Shown one piece after another: positions 22,598 to 35,000 of a DNA stretch of 64,000 bases. Numbering within the stretch: position 1 is the first letter of the stretch; each line of letters opens with the position of its first letter. The stretch is from positions 310,001 through 374,000 of the forward strand of contig JAJTUP010000032.1 in NCBI GenBank assembly GCA_021399435.1, given 5' to 3'. Both the position numbers and the translations under genes were made by a program. This DNA comes from Diaporthe sp. PMI_573 (taxonomy: Eukaryota > Ascomycota > Sordariomycetes > Diaporthales > Diaporthaceae). The notes beneath the pieces were generated by a model. It was not told the origin of the DNA. It saw only the letters and a list, made by a program, of their open reading frames with translations, and searched no databases.

Positions 22598-25504
22598 TCA
22601 TTCTAATGCATTGAAGAATTCATCACTGCTTTCTGAATCATCAGCAGGGCATCCCCTCTCAACGTCGAAATACCCCTTATTTTCCGACTGCATTGTCTTG
22701 TGTTTCTGGACTTCAGCGATCTGTTCCTGCCGTATTGTGTCCATGAAACCCGTAAATGCCACCAGCAACTTATCATCTGCGTCATAGCGATTTCTGATTA
22801 TCGCTTCGAAATCTCCAGTGCTGTAGCCCTTATCATACCGTAGGCGGAAGTGGTCTGTATTGCTCAATATATCGATGCTTCGGGGGTCTGCATATTGAGC
22901 GACGACACGAATCAGGTGCGGCCCGCTGAGTCGCGGGCAACTGCAATACTCGTGCCATCGACTCAGCAGTAGCGTCAGAACGTCATGGCTGTTGTTAATA
23001 ATAGCAGTTGTTAGCGGCGTCTGCCCGTCGGTAGCAATGGCGTTGATGTTTGCGCCGTACTCTAGCAGCACGAGGGCAAAATCAGCCTTGTTCTTGCGGG
23101 CCGCGTGGATGAGGGGCGTCCTGCAGTCTGTGCCGGTAGCATCTGGATCCGCGCCATATTGAAGCAACAGCTCGATTACAGCCGGATCGTCGGCGTTACG
23201 GGCCGCACAGTTGAGTGGTGAGCCTATCTTCATGCCCACTGGTAGCGTGGGATCTGTTCTGGCGTGGGCGTCCAGTAGTAGACGGGTACAGACGGCGTGG
23301 CTGCGGTCAGCAGAGTAGGTCACGGGTCCTGAGAGTTGGACGTCCAGGATGTTGGGGTTAGCACCGGATGCCAGCAGCAGCGTAACGTGCTCCTCGTTAC
23401 CTCGTGCTGCGGCCCAGGATATCGGGCTGCGGCCTAGGCCGTCTAATTTGTCGATGTCCTCTGGGTGGTTCCGTAATTCTTGTTCCAGATCACTGCCCAA
23501 CAGACCAGTAACGATTTTGTGCAGGTTTGTAAAACCCTGTTCGTCTACCCAGTCGTCCCCACCAGTGATACACATCAGAGCTTCTGCTGTTGCTTGGCTG
23601 ACTCCTTGTAGAAGAAGGTCATTCGCCTTGGTCCGAGGACTCAAATCTGTTATCGCCTTCGGCCTGTTACTATAGATGTTAGGGCTTGTCGGTGTGGATT
23701 TGTAGGCACAATACTCTGAAAAAGGGGAAACAAGAGGTTCAGATGTTGCATACCTGTAATCGGGATCAGCGCCGTGCAAGGCGAGGAAGCGAACAGTCTC
23801 GAATTGATTTGCATATATAGCCCACTATACAACGGTTAGATTATACTCGGTATGTTAGTGAGTAGATGTGCGCTGATGAGGACCAATTGATAGACAGTAT
23901 CCTCGGGGCGTACTGACGCGAAGTAGAGAATATCCTCGTGTATCGCTGACATCACGAGGCGATGCAAGGCCTTTGCTGAAGAGCCCCTTCAGGGCATCAG
24001 TATTTCCTTTGATTGCATAGTTGACACAGGCTGCAGAATCCGGGACGCGTCTTAAGGTCTTGAGCTCGAACGAGGGTCCCATATTTGCCTGGTAGGAAAG
24101 TTTGAATTGGACAATCATAGACCAGAGCAATCCCATTGGAAACCAATACTCGGCTGTGACCTCGGGCTGCTGCGTGGCCTGGCAGGATGGAATGTTGCAC
24201 TTTGGTTTTACTCCGCTGTAGCCCAGGAAAAGCTGCCCAACAACCCGATTCACGAAGCCCCCTGGTGTCCTGATTCTGCTGGTAGAATGGCAGGCACACA
24301 GGCAGTTGCGACTTCCACAATGGGACGTTCTTGTTGTGACCTGCAGAGCCACAGATTGAACTTGTTGAACTGAGCCTCGGGGACGGCTGCTCGGGCGTCG
24401 GCGAGTCACTGCGTTGGGGGAGTAAGACGGCGGCTGCGATGGCGGCTGCTCTGTGCTAGGCTGTTCCGCTATGGGGCGGGTTGACGCTATGTCCAACATT
24501 TTCTTTTCAACTCGGCGGATCGTCTCGTGTAGGGCTTCGTCGCGCCTATGGGCCGAGGCGTGAAATTGTTGTAGGGCCTGCTCTAAGTCAATAGAGGGAA
24601 TCGTGGGGCGTTGTGACTGGATCAGATGCGTCAAGCGTGCTTGCATGCCAACAAGCTGTACTTGTATGCTTCGATTCTGGACCCTTCTTGCACATTAGAA
24701 CACATTGCCGAGACAGAAAGCGATCTTGGAATAGACGCAGAGCGGAGGCGACGCATGTGTCGACGCATTCTTCAGCTCTGCCGGTGAGCGGCACGTTGGT
24801 GGCGGTGCCACTGCCTCCCAAACAGATCTGTTTGGCCCGCTTGGTAGCACATCCGGTGTGCCGCTGCCAGCTGACTGGTGATTGGAACGCTAAGGCAAGC
24901 CCAGGTGACGTAAGGACAGAGGGAGGTAAAGGGGACGGCTCGAACCGGAGAGGAGAGAAAGGACTCACCAGGTTTCCTTGCCGAGAATCAGAATAAGACT
25001 GGCCTTTGCCGAGTTGATCTGTTGGTGGATTTCATTCAGCTGTGGTAGGTGTCTCTTCCACGAGCGCGCACTCTTGAACTGCCGAACCGGACCGATATTC
25101 ACGGTGGACTGTTTGCTCGGTATTCTTATATCTTCGATTATGGAACGCAGTAATTCAAGATGCCGGGAGCATGGGCCAAGGAAGTGGCGGATGCTGGCCT
25201 CGGTTTGGGTGCGATGCAGTTTGGCGGCCTCTGAACTGGCGGTCACCTTTTCTTCGTCCATTTGCCCAGCCACTTGCAAAAGGCCACCAGACACCTGCTG
25301 CTGTTGACTTACATCATCCTTCCCAAGTTCGCTCAAGAGGATATTAGTCTCCTGAAGAACAATAGTCAGGTCGATGACCTGTGTGCTTAGCGATTCGAGT
25401 CGTCCGGGCAGGTCTGTACTCCATAACTCACGCAGTGCCTGGAAGCCTCTCCCGATTTCTTGTGCCAGCTGTACTACAGCGATCACGCTGGCTACAGCTT
25501 CCAT
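22598..25504 (-). CDS. STAND N-terminal domain plus ankyrin-repeat protein
   Basis: Four exons on the minus strand, proposed as 25504-24969, 24668-23918, 23824-23754 and 23663-22598, giving about 807 aa. Exon 1 (MEAVASVIAVVQLAQEIGRGFQAL...) is the helical fungal N-terminal domain found on STAND/NLR-type proteins. Exon 2 holds a linker with helical LEQALQQFHASAHRRDEALHETIRRVE, a Cys/His patch (CGSRNCLCACH) and a conserved VGQLFLGYSG block. It runs into ankyrin repeats in exons 3-4: LLRWAIYANQFETV, LGRSPISWAAARGNEEHV, GSPLNCAARNADDPAV, CRTPLIHAARKNKADF and GQTPLTTAIINNSHDV. There is no NACHT or other NTPase domain. The 300-bp first intron is unusually long and its acceptor (AAG at 24670-24669) is the weakest part of the model. 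The donor of intron 2 (GTCAGT) is also non-standard. The likely role is protein-protein interaction in recognition or signalling. Confidence 0.7.
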
Positions 25505-27461
25505 TTCTGTTCCGAGGTTTGGTCACAGTGCGGCCCGCATGCTCGGAAGCCAAAAGGCGGGGGTATCGGTATCGGTGATTCCAGGAGCAGAAGTTCTAAG
25601 GGTGATTCTAGAAGCGGGCTAGAAAAGCAGGTTTCTGCACCCGTGCCGAGTTGGGTGTCTACACTATGTATTCAACTTCCGTGCGTGTAAATAAGATGAA
25701 GCACAACGCCCCCAAGCCCGACAGGCTTCTTGATCGGCCGGGCTTCCTTGACCGTCATCAGGCGGCAAAAGGTGAGGGTTTATCTAGGCCCGATCACCCA
25801 CGCAGCCCATTGGTGGCTTGATCTCCGCACAGCATTGGGTTTTGAAGTGTACATACGGCGTTGGTAGGCCGCCACACGGTTAAAGCAGCCGCCCGGTCAA
25901 TCCTGCAGGCGACAACATCATATCTATCACATCCAGTCCAATCACAATCTGTGCCCCTGGCGCTGGCTTTTGGCGCCTGAAACAAGCCTAAAAATACTTT
26001 GCGATATCTTTGTCTATTGGGTGCTGTGTGGCTTATTTTCTCTAACTGCTGTAGGCCCTTCTGAAGCCCCTAACTGGTTTCCTTCCCAACCCGCATACAA
26101 AGAGCTCCAGGCAGTCCCTTTACACAGTGGTAAACGCTCAAAGACCCAGCGTTAGATAGGTATACAGTGCTGATAACAGTAAATTTGTGAATACAGTCGT
26201 GAACTTTGGGGGAAAAAAAGAAGAAAAAAACAGACAGCCTCGTGCAGCCGCACAGACGAGGCTAGTCGGGACCAGCTTCCAACGGCGCCGCAGACTAGAC
26301 CTATCGACAAGCAGCCCAAGGCTGGCTCGGGCAATCAGTCATATATCGAAAAGCAATGTGGTCTCTTGGCGTGATCCCTCTACAAAGAGTCCATAGCCGG
26401 TTGACTTCTCCACCCCTTGCAATCCATATCCACACACACACAAGATCCCAGGAAAACCCTCGCCACAGTAAGCCTGTGACACCACAGCCAGCACTTGATG
26501 GCACAGCTTTCATTGGATCGAGAGGCCGGGACGATGTACCGTACCATTGTTGACTTTTGGCGCGAGCTCTGGGCTGAAGAGCGGGAGCGAAGCCGAGCAG
26601 ACAGCAGGTAGACGAAACAGTGAAGAAGACCAAAAGGTTGGCCGAACAGTAAAAAGAAAAAGAAGGAAAGAGAAAATGCAAGGAGTCCGAAGCCTGAAGC
26701 CCCTTAAACCCTCCAAATCTACCGTTTTCAGCCGTGCTTAGGCCTTCACCGCCTACACGCCCCCTTGCTGCGTTCCCTTTGTGCGCTCCCATGCTGCGTG
26801 GTTGTGTGGCTGCGATGCTGCAGCCTGTGATGCTTTCGCAAAAATACCTAGGCAGTCTTCCCAGACTTACAGGGCCCGCGGAACCTACCAACCGCATATG
26901 GAGTGAGCATGGAGTGTAACACAAAGCCACCTTCTCTCAAGCATGTCCCACAACCGAGGTGCTGCCCGGCCAGCATGCCTAGCACCGTGACAATAGCACA
27001 AGTCCCGAACCCCACGTCATTCATACCCCTCAACTCACAGTGGAGTTTCAGACGTCCATACCTGATAGATTTCGTCTTCTGCAGTATTTGTCTCGACACC
27101 CGTTGACTCCAAATGGCACCATAGTCTGAACAGACGCGGCGTCTGGAGACCAGCAAACAGAACGGTACACAAACAGTGACGGTATCTGCAGGATCAGAAA
27201 CACATGCTAGCGTGCCATTCACCAGGAAAGTGTGCCGCCAGACCGGTGTTGGACACTGGTAAATCTGGGTCTCAGCGTGGCTGCATGCTGTGTGAGCAAC
27301 AAACAATGAAGCAAGCGAGGGTTGTATGCTGCACTCAGCTATAAACTCCTCCTACTTTCTCTCATTACTTCCTCCCTCCCTTCCTTCCTGCGGATGAGAC
27401 TATTCATTTCAGAAATCAGCACCTCTCCTCTGTTCACAGTCTTCCGGGCGACGTCTTCACC
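25505..27461. other. intergenic region with a short gene relic
   Basis: No supported gene. It contains the relic at 26102-26151 and, at its right end, a CT-rich leader for the GDE1-type gene (about 27340-27461). Confidence 0.5.
26102..26151 (-). repeat. relic of membrane-protein gene 3' end (minus strand)
   Basis: On the minus strand the sequence reads W-V-F-E-R-L-P-L-C-K-G-T-A, matching RWVFKRLPLYEGAA near the C-terminus of the gene at 16997-19039. It is nearly identical at the DNA level to the relic at 39.5 kb. It diverges at the 3' side, although a GAAACCA-like box is still present. Confidence 0.65.
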
Positions 27462-30400
27462 ATGAGGTTCGGCAGGGAGCTGCCCTGGCACCAGGTTCCC
27501 AAATGGGCGAATCATTACATTCGTTACGACGAGTGGAAATTTTTCGTCAAGACTGGGAAGGTTGACGGCATGTTTGCCCCTGCTTTTGCTTGTGGAATCT
27601 GCGCATTGCTGACCATGCGCCCAAAGAACTCAAAAAGGCAGTAGCCCGCGATTCCCTCCTGACCGAGACTTTTCTTGAGAAGGCGTACGAAGCTGTTGCA
27701 CAGCAACTATCTATCCTGAATGATGATTACGGCATAGCCTTGGATTCGTGGCCCCCAAAAGAGCTGCATTCTGTTCCAGCGTACGAGATAGACGACATCA
27801 CGGCGACTCTGCTTGATGTCTGCTCCCTTGTCGTGCCCTTGAGCGACTACGTCACTGTCACACAACAAGCCGTGGAACGGATCGATTCCAAATTGAGGGA
27901 GAGCCTGTATGAAGTGGAAAAGCTTCGGAAAGTCCTTCAAGCGGCATCAACCCGATGGGTAAAAGATCTGCGGGGCATCAATAACATCCTGCAGGATCTC
28001 CGGGAGACGAAGTCCGATGAGAAAGCCAGCATGTCCCTATTGTTGTCACACCTCCATCCCGGCGTAACTCTACACACCTTGGAGGAAGCCGTCAGAGCTT
28101 TGCAACAAGACTCCGTCAGCAGGCTGGAAAGGTGTTTCAGTGATGCACCAATATGTGCGGATACTCCTCGCACTCAAGTCGATCTGCTTGTACTTACGAA
28201 AATCGGCATTCTTTGTTCTGCAGAACGATGTCTTCCTTTCTTGTTGACTCAACTCAGCCTTGGGCGGAGTCTCAGCGAGCATGCCTCGCAGAATCCTCTG
28301 CGTCTTTGCGTACTCCAAGCTCAGCGACTCCGAGAGAAAGGTCTTACGCATTTAACCACCTGGGAGGGCATCAAACTGGTATTAAGTCATCTACAGCCAT
28401 GTGACCGACTCACCGTGTTGCTATGCCAGGATGGGCTCGGTCGTTTTCCCCTGCATTACGCAGCCGAGTATGGAATGACTGCTGTGTGCAGCGGGATGCT
28501 TGAACAAATCGATGCACTGCAGGACTCTGCAGCCGAAGGACAGACCCAGAGTTTCCTCATCCCGGATCATCTGGGAGAGACACCTCTGTCGGTTGCTGTC
28601 ACTCAAGGAAAGATCGACACCATCAAGCTCCTCCTACGACATCTATGCGCTGCTTGTGCAAAGACTTCTCAACCTGATGTGAACGCACTGAGGCAAATAT
28701 TCCACAGCCTCGTTTCCTCGGCTATCAGGTTACAACGTACTAGCACTACACAGACCATCGTCGACCATATGCCTGAGCTTCTTTCCGATTACCCAGAGGT
28801 ACAGGAGCTTTTATGCTTGGCATCTCAGTTCGGTCAAGCATCGATTGTTGCAAAGTTATCAACCTACACCAGCAACATCAACATCGGGGAGAAGACCAAG
28901 GGAAGAACACCACTCATATTAGCCTCAATCTACAACCACACGGATGTGGTGAAAGTTCTTTTGCCCCATCCCAGCTGTGACATCAGCGTCCTCGATCGCA
29001 GCGGCTGGTCAGCTATCGACCACGCTGCTTTTAAAGGCTTTCCGCCCTTGGTTAGAACATTGCAGAGTCAGAGAGGAAGGGCTCGTCCGGTTGAAGGCGC
29101 TCATGTCAGATTCGAGCGGGACGTAAACTACGAGCGGCGGATTGACCCAGCAACGAAAAGAATGAGGAACCCGAATCATGCCTGTATGACCATGAAGCAC
29201 GACTCCAACATGGAAGAGCGCAGTCATATCTTCGTTAATGTCGGCCATTTCGACATGGACAAGGAGCCCGTGATCCTTCAAGTGGATCCCTTTCGACAGC
29301 TTGTTGCTCCAGCCCAAATACCTGAAGGCAGCCTCACGCTCCAGATAACCGCCATCGACTGCGATGCTCCTTTGGAATATTGGGTCTCCTTCCCAGTCCT
29401 TGAGGATCTTGCGAATGACCCTTTCTACTTCAGTGCTCAGGATCCCGGCGCGGCCAAACTGCGGTTCAGGCTCTTCTGCTCTGTGGTTGGGCGAGATAAC
29501 AATGCTCGACAAATGTCACCCATCGGTTCGGCCATTGTCTCGCTCAGCGATGTCAGGCGCGGACTCGGGAATTCAGTGGAGAGTCTGATGAGGGATCACA
29601 CCGTTTCACTTGTCTCCTCGGATGCCACTGGCTGTGAATATATCGGCAGGCTCACTTTCACATTCGTAATGTCGAAACCGTTTTCATACAAGCGACCTGC
29701 ACCAACGCCTTCCAAAATAGTACTGAGGCGGAAAGGCTCAACTATCATTGCTGCTCATCGTGGTAGGTTGATCCCATTGGACCTAGAGGCTCAATCGCTG
29801 AGTGAAATTAGGCCTCGGCCAGAACAAACCCAAACGGACCCGTTTGCAATTGGGAGAGAATACCCTGGACGTGAGAGCAAATCAGCTACTTCCTGGACAG
29901 TTATACAGATCACTGACTCGATCAGTCCTTTTGTGCATCACTTGATCTTGGAGCTGATATGCTTGAGGTATGACCCAAATTATTTTCGACTTCCACATTG
30001 AGCATTTTGTGCTGACTACGTTTTCAGTTTGGTAGGCACGAAGTTTCCAGGGCCAAGGGCATGTAGATTCCACGAGTCTGACATTGAAGCCAGATGTGCA
30101 AGTAACCAGAGACTTGATTCCAGTTATATACCACGATTTCTTGGTAAGCGAGGTTGGCACAGATGCCCCAATGCATACCGTCACATATGAACAGGTATAT
30201 GGAACCCGGGTGACATGATTCCCCTCGGGCTAGATAATTCCTAACTAAGAAGTGCAGTTCATGGCACCAAGCCTGTTGCAGGATGCCCTGTTTCGTCATG
30301 GCAGAATGCCAGAATCATTGACACAACCTGTGGAACCAAGGAAGACAGAGAGGCCGCGGGCAAACTCCGTAGGGACGAACCCTCTAGACAACGTGGACTG

Positions 30401-31156
30401 GATGACACGGCTCAAATCGACCTTTAATCTCCACAACTTCGGCTACAAGGGAAACGTCGGCAGTGAATGTATCAATGGGCCATTCATGACACTCCAAGAA
30501 TTGCTTCTGAAAATTGATGAATCGGTTTGTTTCGATGTTGAACTCAGTAGGGCATAGTCATCTGGTCATTCCCTTGGATATACGTGTGTTTGCTAAGCCT
30601 TGTTGGCAGAATACCCCATGCTCTTCGAGGCTCGCGACTTCGATATGGATACACATGCCATGGAACTCAACGTATTTATTGATGCGATGCTTACGGTTGT
30701 GTACAAATACGCCGGCAACAGGCCAATCTGGTTCTCATCTTTCAGCCCAGAGCTCTGCGTTCTCCTCTCAACCAAGCAGCACCTCTATCCCGTGTTGTTC
30801 CTAACTGAATCCGGCAACATTCCGACACGAGATTCCCGAGCCATATCTTATCAAGAAGCTGTTAGGTTTGCTAAGAAGTGGAATCTCGAAGGGGTGGTGC
30901 CGGCTTCAGAGCCACTCGTGGCCTCTCCAATGTTGATCGACCAAGCTCGACATTCGGGACTGATATGTGCCACATGGGGATCTCTCAATGATGACACGGA
31001 TTGTGCCAAGGTGGGTAGCGCTTTCATGTTGACTATTCTTCTCTCAGTTCTGCCAGAAACTATCTAACCTGTCAGGTATAGTTACAACATAGCGCTCAGC
31101 TGGATATCATCATTACCAATAGGGTTGGTGAGATTGCCAAAACGCTGAATGTTTAG
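27462..31156 (+). CDS. GDE1: SPX-ankyrin-GDPD glycerophosphodiester phosphodiesterase (Gde1 type)
   Basis: Nine exons: 27462-27560, 27638-29762, 29812-29870, 29926-29967, 30028-30031, 30094-30194, 30258-30546, 30610-31010 and 31082-31156, giving 1064 aa. The N-terminal MRFGRELPWHQVPKWANHYIRY is an SPX domain start. Ankyrin repeats lie near residues 298-500 (LGRFPLHYAAEYG, LGETPLSVAVTQG, GRTPLILASIYNH). A C2-like linker leads to the GDPD domain with HRGLGQN at 740, GENT at 757, EFD at 775-777 and YHD at 789-791, so all catalytic landmarks are present. Gde1 hydrolyses glycerophosphocholine to glycerol-3-phosphate and choline, and SPX domains sense inositol pyrophosphate/phosphate status. The GDPD motifs are recovered only by removing introns at 29763-29811, 29871-29925, 29968-30027 and 30032-30093; exon 5 is only 4 nt (TTTG). 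The SPX domain looks about 15 residues shorter than usual, and the first intron has a weak GTTGAC donor. Confidence 0.85.
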
Positions 31157-31538
31157 GGAAATCAGGAGATTCTAGAAGTCTACTCTGGTATGAATTGCGA
31201 CTTACAGTAGAGAGCATAGAGATAGACAGCGCCTTTCATTGGTGGTCCTCGCACAAAATGATTTCTTTTGAAACCGGAGACCGCCCTGCAGATCCACGCC
31301 GCAGCTACCATGTCCCAACACGTGAATTTGACAGTAGCAATTTGATATATGAACAAAGCGGGGGAAAGCACTGGAAGAGTGCCGTAGATCTCGAGTCGGC
31401 GATGAAGACGTCCCTGTTGCAAGACCATGAAGTGTGAACGCCAGGCATTTGAACGGGCGCCGATGAAAATTCAACAGTCAACACATCCAAGACATTCGCT
31501 ATAGAATACTTTACGACGCCTAGCAAATGTATCTAGTC
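31157..31538. other. intergenic, GDE1-type 3' flank
   Basis: A short open frame exists (31195-31437) but has no start context or family signal. I do not annotate it as a gene. Confidence 0.45.
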
Positions 31539-32062
31539 CTAGGACTTTGGGGCGGGTACATCTTCGCTCTCCTGCTTTTCCTTCGCAATCTTCTCTTTTT
31601 CATCTTGTGCACCTCCGGCCTCTGGGGCAGGCATGTCTTTGCCCTGCTCATCATCGGTCACCTTCGGCTTCCATCCTTCTGCTCCTCCAGACTCCGCGGC
31701 CTCGTCGTCCTCCTCACTATCGTTGTCCCAACCTCCCTCCAGCTCCTCTAGAATTCTCATAGCTTCTTCGGGTCCGACCCCCTCACCGGCATCACCCAGG
31801 TCTAACAAGGCTATGGCCATGATTAGTTGGATGTTTTAGGACTATTGCATGCTTGAAGGTTTTGATTGCTAGTATTCTTACCCCTACGCTCCTCTGGGGA
31901 CATAGCATCAATCCTCGCCTTGCTCTCGGCAACCCTGGCCATAATTCGGTCGCGTGACGTGTTAGAGTTTGGATGCAGAGGCTGATCGTCCGAGCCCGCT
32001 TGAGGCCCCTTCTGCTCAACTGGCTGCGCGGTGGCCGGTTCACCGTTCGTAGACTTGGTCAT
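31539..32062 (-). CDS. small acidic hypothetical protein
   Basis: Two exons on the minus strand (32062-31882 and 31810-31539; intron GTAAGA...ATAG with a consensus AACTAAT branch) give 150 aa. The N-terminal half holds a short amphipathic block (RDRIMARVAESKARIDAMSPEERR) that continues across the splice into ALLDLGD. The C-terminal half is very acidic (LEELEGGWDNDSEEDDEAAES...) with Lys-rich patches. There is no signal peptide or membrane segment. The family is not recognised. The conserved-looking MSPEERRALLDLGD junction supports the splice. It is convergent with the GDE1-type gene. Confidence 0.6.
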
Positions 32063-35000
32063 AGTCGAGGACTGAGTAACGAGGGATGCAAAGATTGTGT
32101 TGAAATCCTGGTAAGTACACTCTGTGATGAGGGACGGCGGAGAGCTTGTTGAGGTTGACGCAGGTGCTGGCTGTACCTGGGAAACTAGACGTGCAGCGGA
32201 CCTAGACTCTTTTGTATTCCAGGCTGTGGCTGGGACAGTACCTACTTAGCGAATGAACAAAATTAGGCAGATATGCCTGAGGACCCACAGCGGTGTTGGC
32301 GGTTGCCTTGTGCCCTTTTAAGGTGCACATGTGTATGCAACAGACGATGAGGAGGAACTAACGCTGATTTAGGTGTCCGAGCTGCGCCATACCCAGCCAA
32401 CGTCCGCCCACCCAGCTTTTACTGTCCGCCCACCCAGTACAAAAATTTGGCTACACACACCACTAGAAAAAAGGTACCCTGCCAAGACAAAAAAAAAAGC
32501 CTATATACTTTAAGCTACTTTGGCCCTCTGGCCCTCAAGCTGCAGCACTCTCTGGCTCTCTGGCCCTCTGGCCCTCTGGCCAAAGAATATTATAGCTAGA
32601 GAGCTAGAGGGCCAGAGGGCTAAATTAAAGCCAAAGGGCTAGAAGGCCAGAAGGCTAGAAAGCCAAAAAGCTATCTCTTTGTATTTTTAAGTACCGCCTA
32701 AATAGGAAAGCAGCTTATCCTTACTACTGTGGGGTAAAGCTTCTTCTAATTAGTCAGAAAGATACCTTTTTTTTGGTGGTACGTGTAGCTGTTTTTTTGT
32801 ACTGGGTGGGTAGACAGTAAAAGCTGGGTGGCGGACGGAAAACCATGGGTGGGCGGACGTTGGTTGCGCCATACCCTCGAATAGGAAGTCACAAGCTTCT
32901 CAAGCCTGTTGGTTCTTCTCGCAGATGCAAAATGAGGCCTTTCGCTCAACCCTGGTCAAACAACGCTATATTGTACCAGTAGACGATATCGATATCCACT
33001 TCCGATAGTGGAAATATTTAGAGAATATGGCCAAAAAGGGCTCGCAAACATATTAAGACTTTTCAGAAGCCGTAAAAGAAGGCGGCCAAGGATATGATAG
33101 TTGTCCAAAGGGAGGACCGGAAGGGAGAAGTGCCAGTCGAACCCATTGACCCACCATAGCTAAGCACCGGTAATCAGATCAAGCAATGAGATAACGACAT
33201 CCTTATCATTTTCTTTTGGGACCGTTCGACTTGGCGGCAGGACAGATCGATGCCCTGTGTGAGGTTGCCGACCACAGCGTCCAACAGGTACACTTGCCCT
33301 TTCCCATAGCACGGAAGTAGTTTTACCCCGAGCTATTAGTGTGCCCATCGGCACGCAATTGAGAAAACCTGGAGGTGCCTACTATGGCATTGAATATCAA
33401 ATACCTACTTCTATAGTCACCCCTCGCGTTGGGCTGCCCCTGAATCTGGAATGGACATGAGGTCATAATACGACTGTGCTGAAGTTAGTTGAGGGTGAGT
33501 TTGAAGTGAGCTTAGATTTGGTTGATCTCGATTAAACTCATCTAGCGTGCAATAATAGCGAGCCTGCCGGACAATGGGATGTGACCGGCAGCCCGGATCT
33601 TGGGTCAAGTTACAGGGCCAACAACAACATTGGACTTCTTTTATGACCGGGTGCACGGCTTCCAGGTGGACAGATGTATTTGGACTAAATTATACCTGTG
33701 GCTGTAAAACAGCAATACAGTAGTCTGACGTACGCAAGAAGGCCTTGTGTACAAGGATATCCCGACTCCAGAAGAAGTCAAGGCCTTCTCCGTATGTGAC
33801 AGCACTGTAAGTAAAGATCGCCAATTGCGTATGATTACATGTTTTAAGTTGGATGTTCGGGCAAGTCTGTTGATACCAATAAGACCGCCCTTGATGATAA
33901 TATGCTTATATATTTTGATCGCAATTGATCGGGATGCCGTACCATAAACGATGCCGCTGCCCCGGAGAGCGAGAGATGTGGTGTGGCGAATAGTGCAACC
34001 CGTCGACTGGTTGACCTCTGCGAGATTCAAATCTTTTAGTAGTATTCTGCCACGATTAATCGGGCGGCCGAACTTTCAGCTCAAGGACGGCGACTTAACA
34101 ATACCCGTCAGAACGAAATACGTGCGTGACCAGTTGGTCGGTGGTAATTTTGACAGTACTGACAGCTGTCACTACTTGGATTGCTAGCAAAGGCAGGGAA
34201 GCGAGACTGAGATGCATTTTTTCTTTTTCTAATGGAGAGTAAAGATACGCAGCACAAGCAATAGCGTTAGTTTGGTCCGGTGTCAAGTATTCGCAGCAAT
34301 CCCCGGGGGCAACCTCCGCTACTTGGCCCGAGACGCCGCATTTGTTGTCATCTAGTCATGTGAGTTTTGTAGTGGTGTGAATACACGTGCGGGGAGAATC
34401 CGGGGTAGGCGGAAAGTAAACGGGGACGGCCCGCTCCCTGGGTTAGTTTAATGGGATCGACAAACACCAGCGCTGAGACGTCTTGGTTTCAACAACACGT
34501 CAACCGACCACGAAGCCGGATGAATTTACCCAGGCAACCTTGTTGTCTATTTGACCTGCTGCTGTCGGGAAAAAAGGCCTTCAGATGCACCGGATCATTT
34601 ATGAAAGTAGCCGTAACTGGCAATTATCGCTAGGTAATTAGTGTAGCAAAATAGAGAATGCATCAAGCATGTTGACGAAATCGTAATCTAAGGACTATTT
34701 GTTTCTATGTGTCCCTTTGCGTGCCGTAACATGCTAGAAATATTTGACCTACAATAACAATTGAAACTTAACAAATATTATTCGCAACAATTTTATTAGG
34801 AAGCGCTTCACAATCTTGATAACTTACTGAAATCCTTGAAAACTATGTTGTTGGTGATACGTTACTCTGTTTTGTGGTGTTTCCGGCGTTCTGGCCTTTG
34901 AAAGGATAATGAATATAGAATTGCATGTGAATGAATATAAATCTGCATATGAATGAATATGAATGTGCATATCATCTGGTATCTCTGTTGAGGGCAAGTC

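Noticed and set aside
24588..24968. A 126-codon frame running through the long first intron of the ankyrin gene
   Set aside because: It is out of phase with exon 1, which meets a stop right at the donor, and it has no recognisable domain; read as intron sequence.
31195..31437. An 80-codon frame after the GDE1-type gene
   Set aside because: No start context, homology or codon preference.
33641..34187. Medium-length frames on both strands in the 32-35 kb gap
   Set aside because: No conserved motif could be recognised, splicing did not extend any of them, and composition is like the surrounding intergenic DNA.
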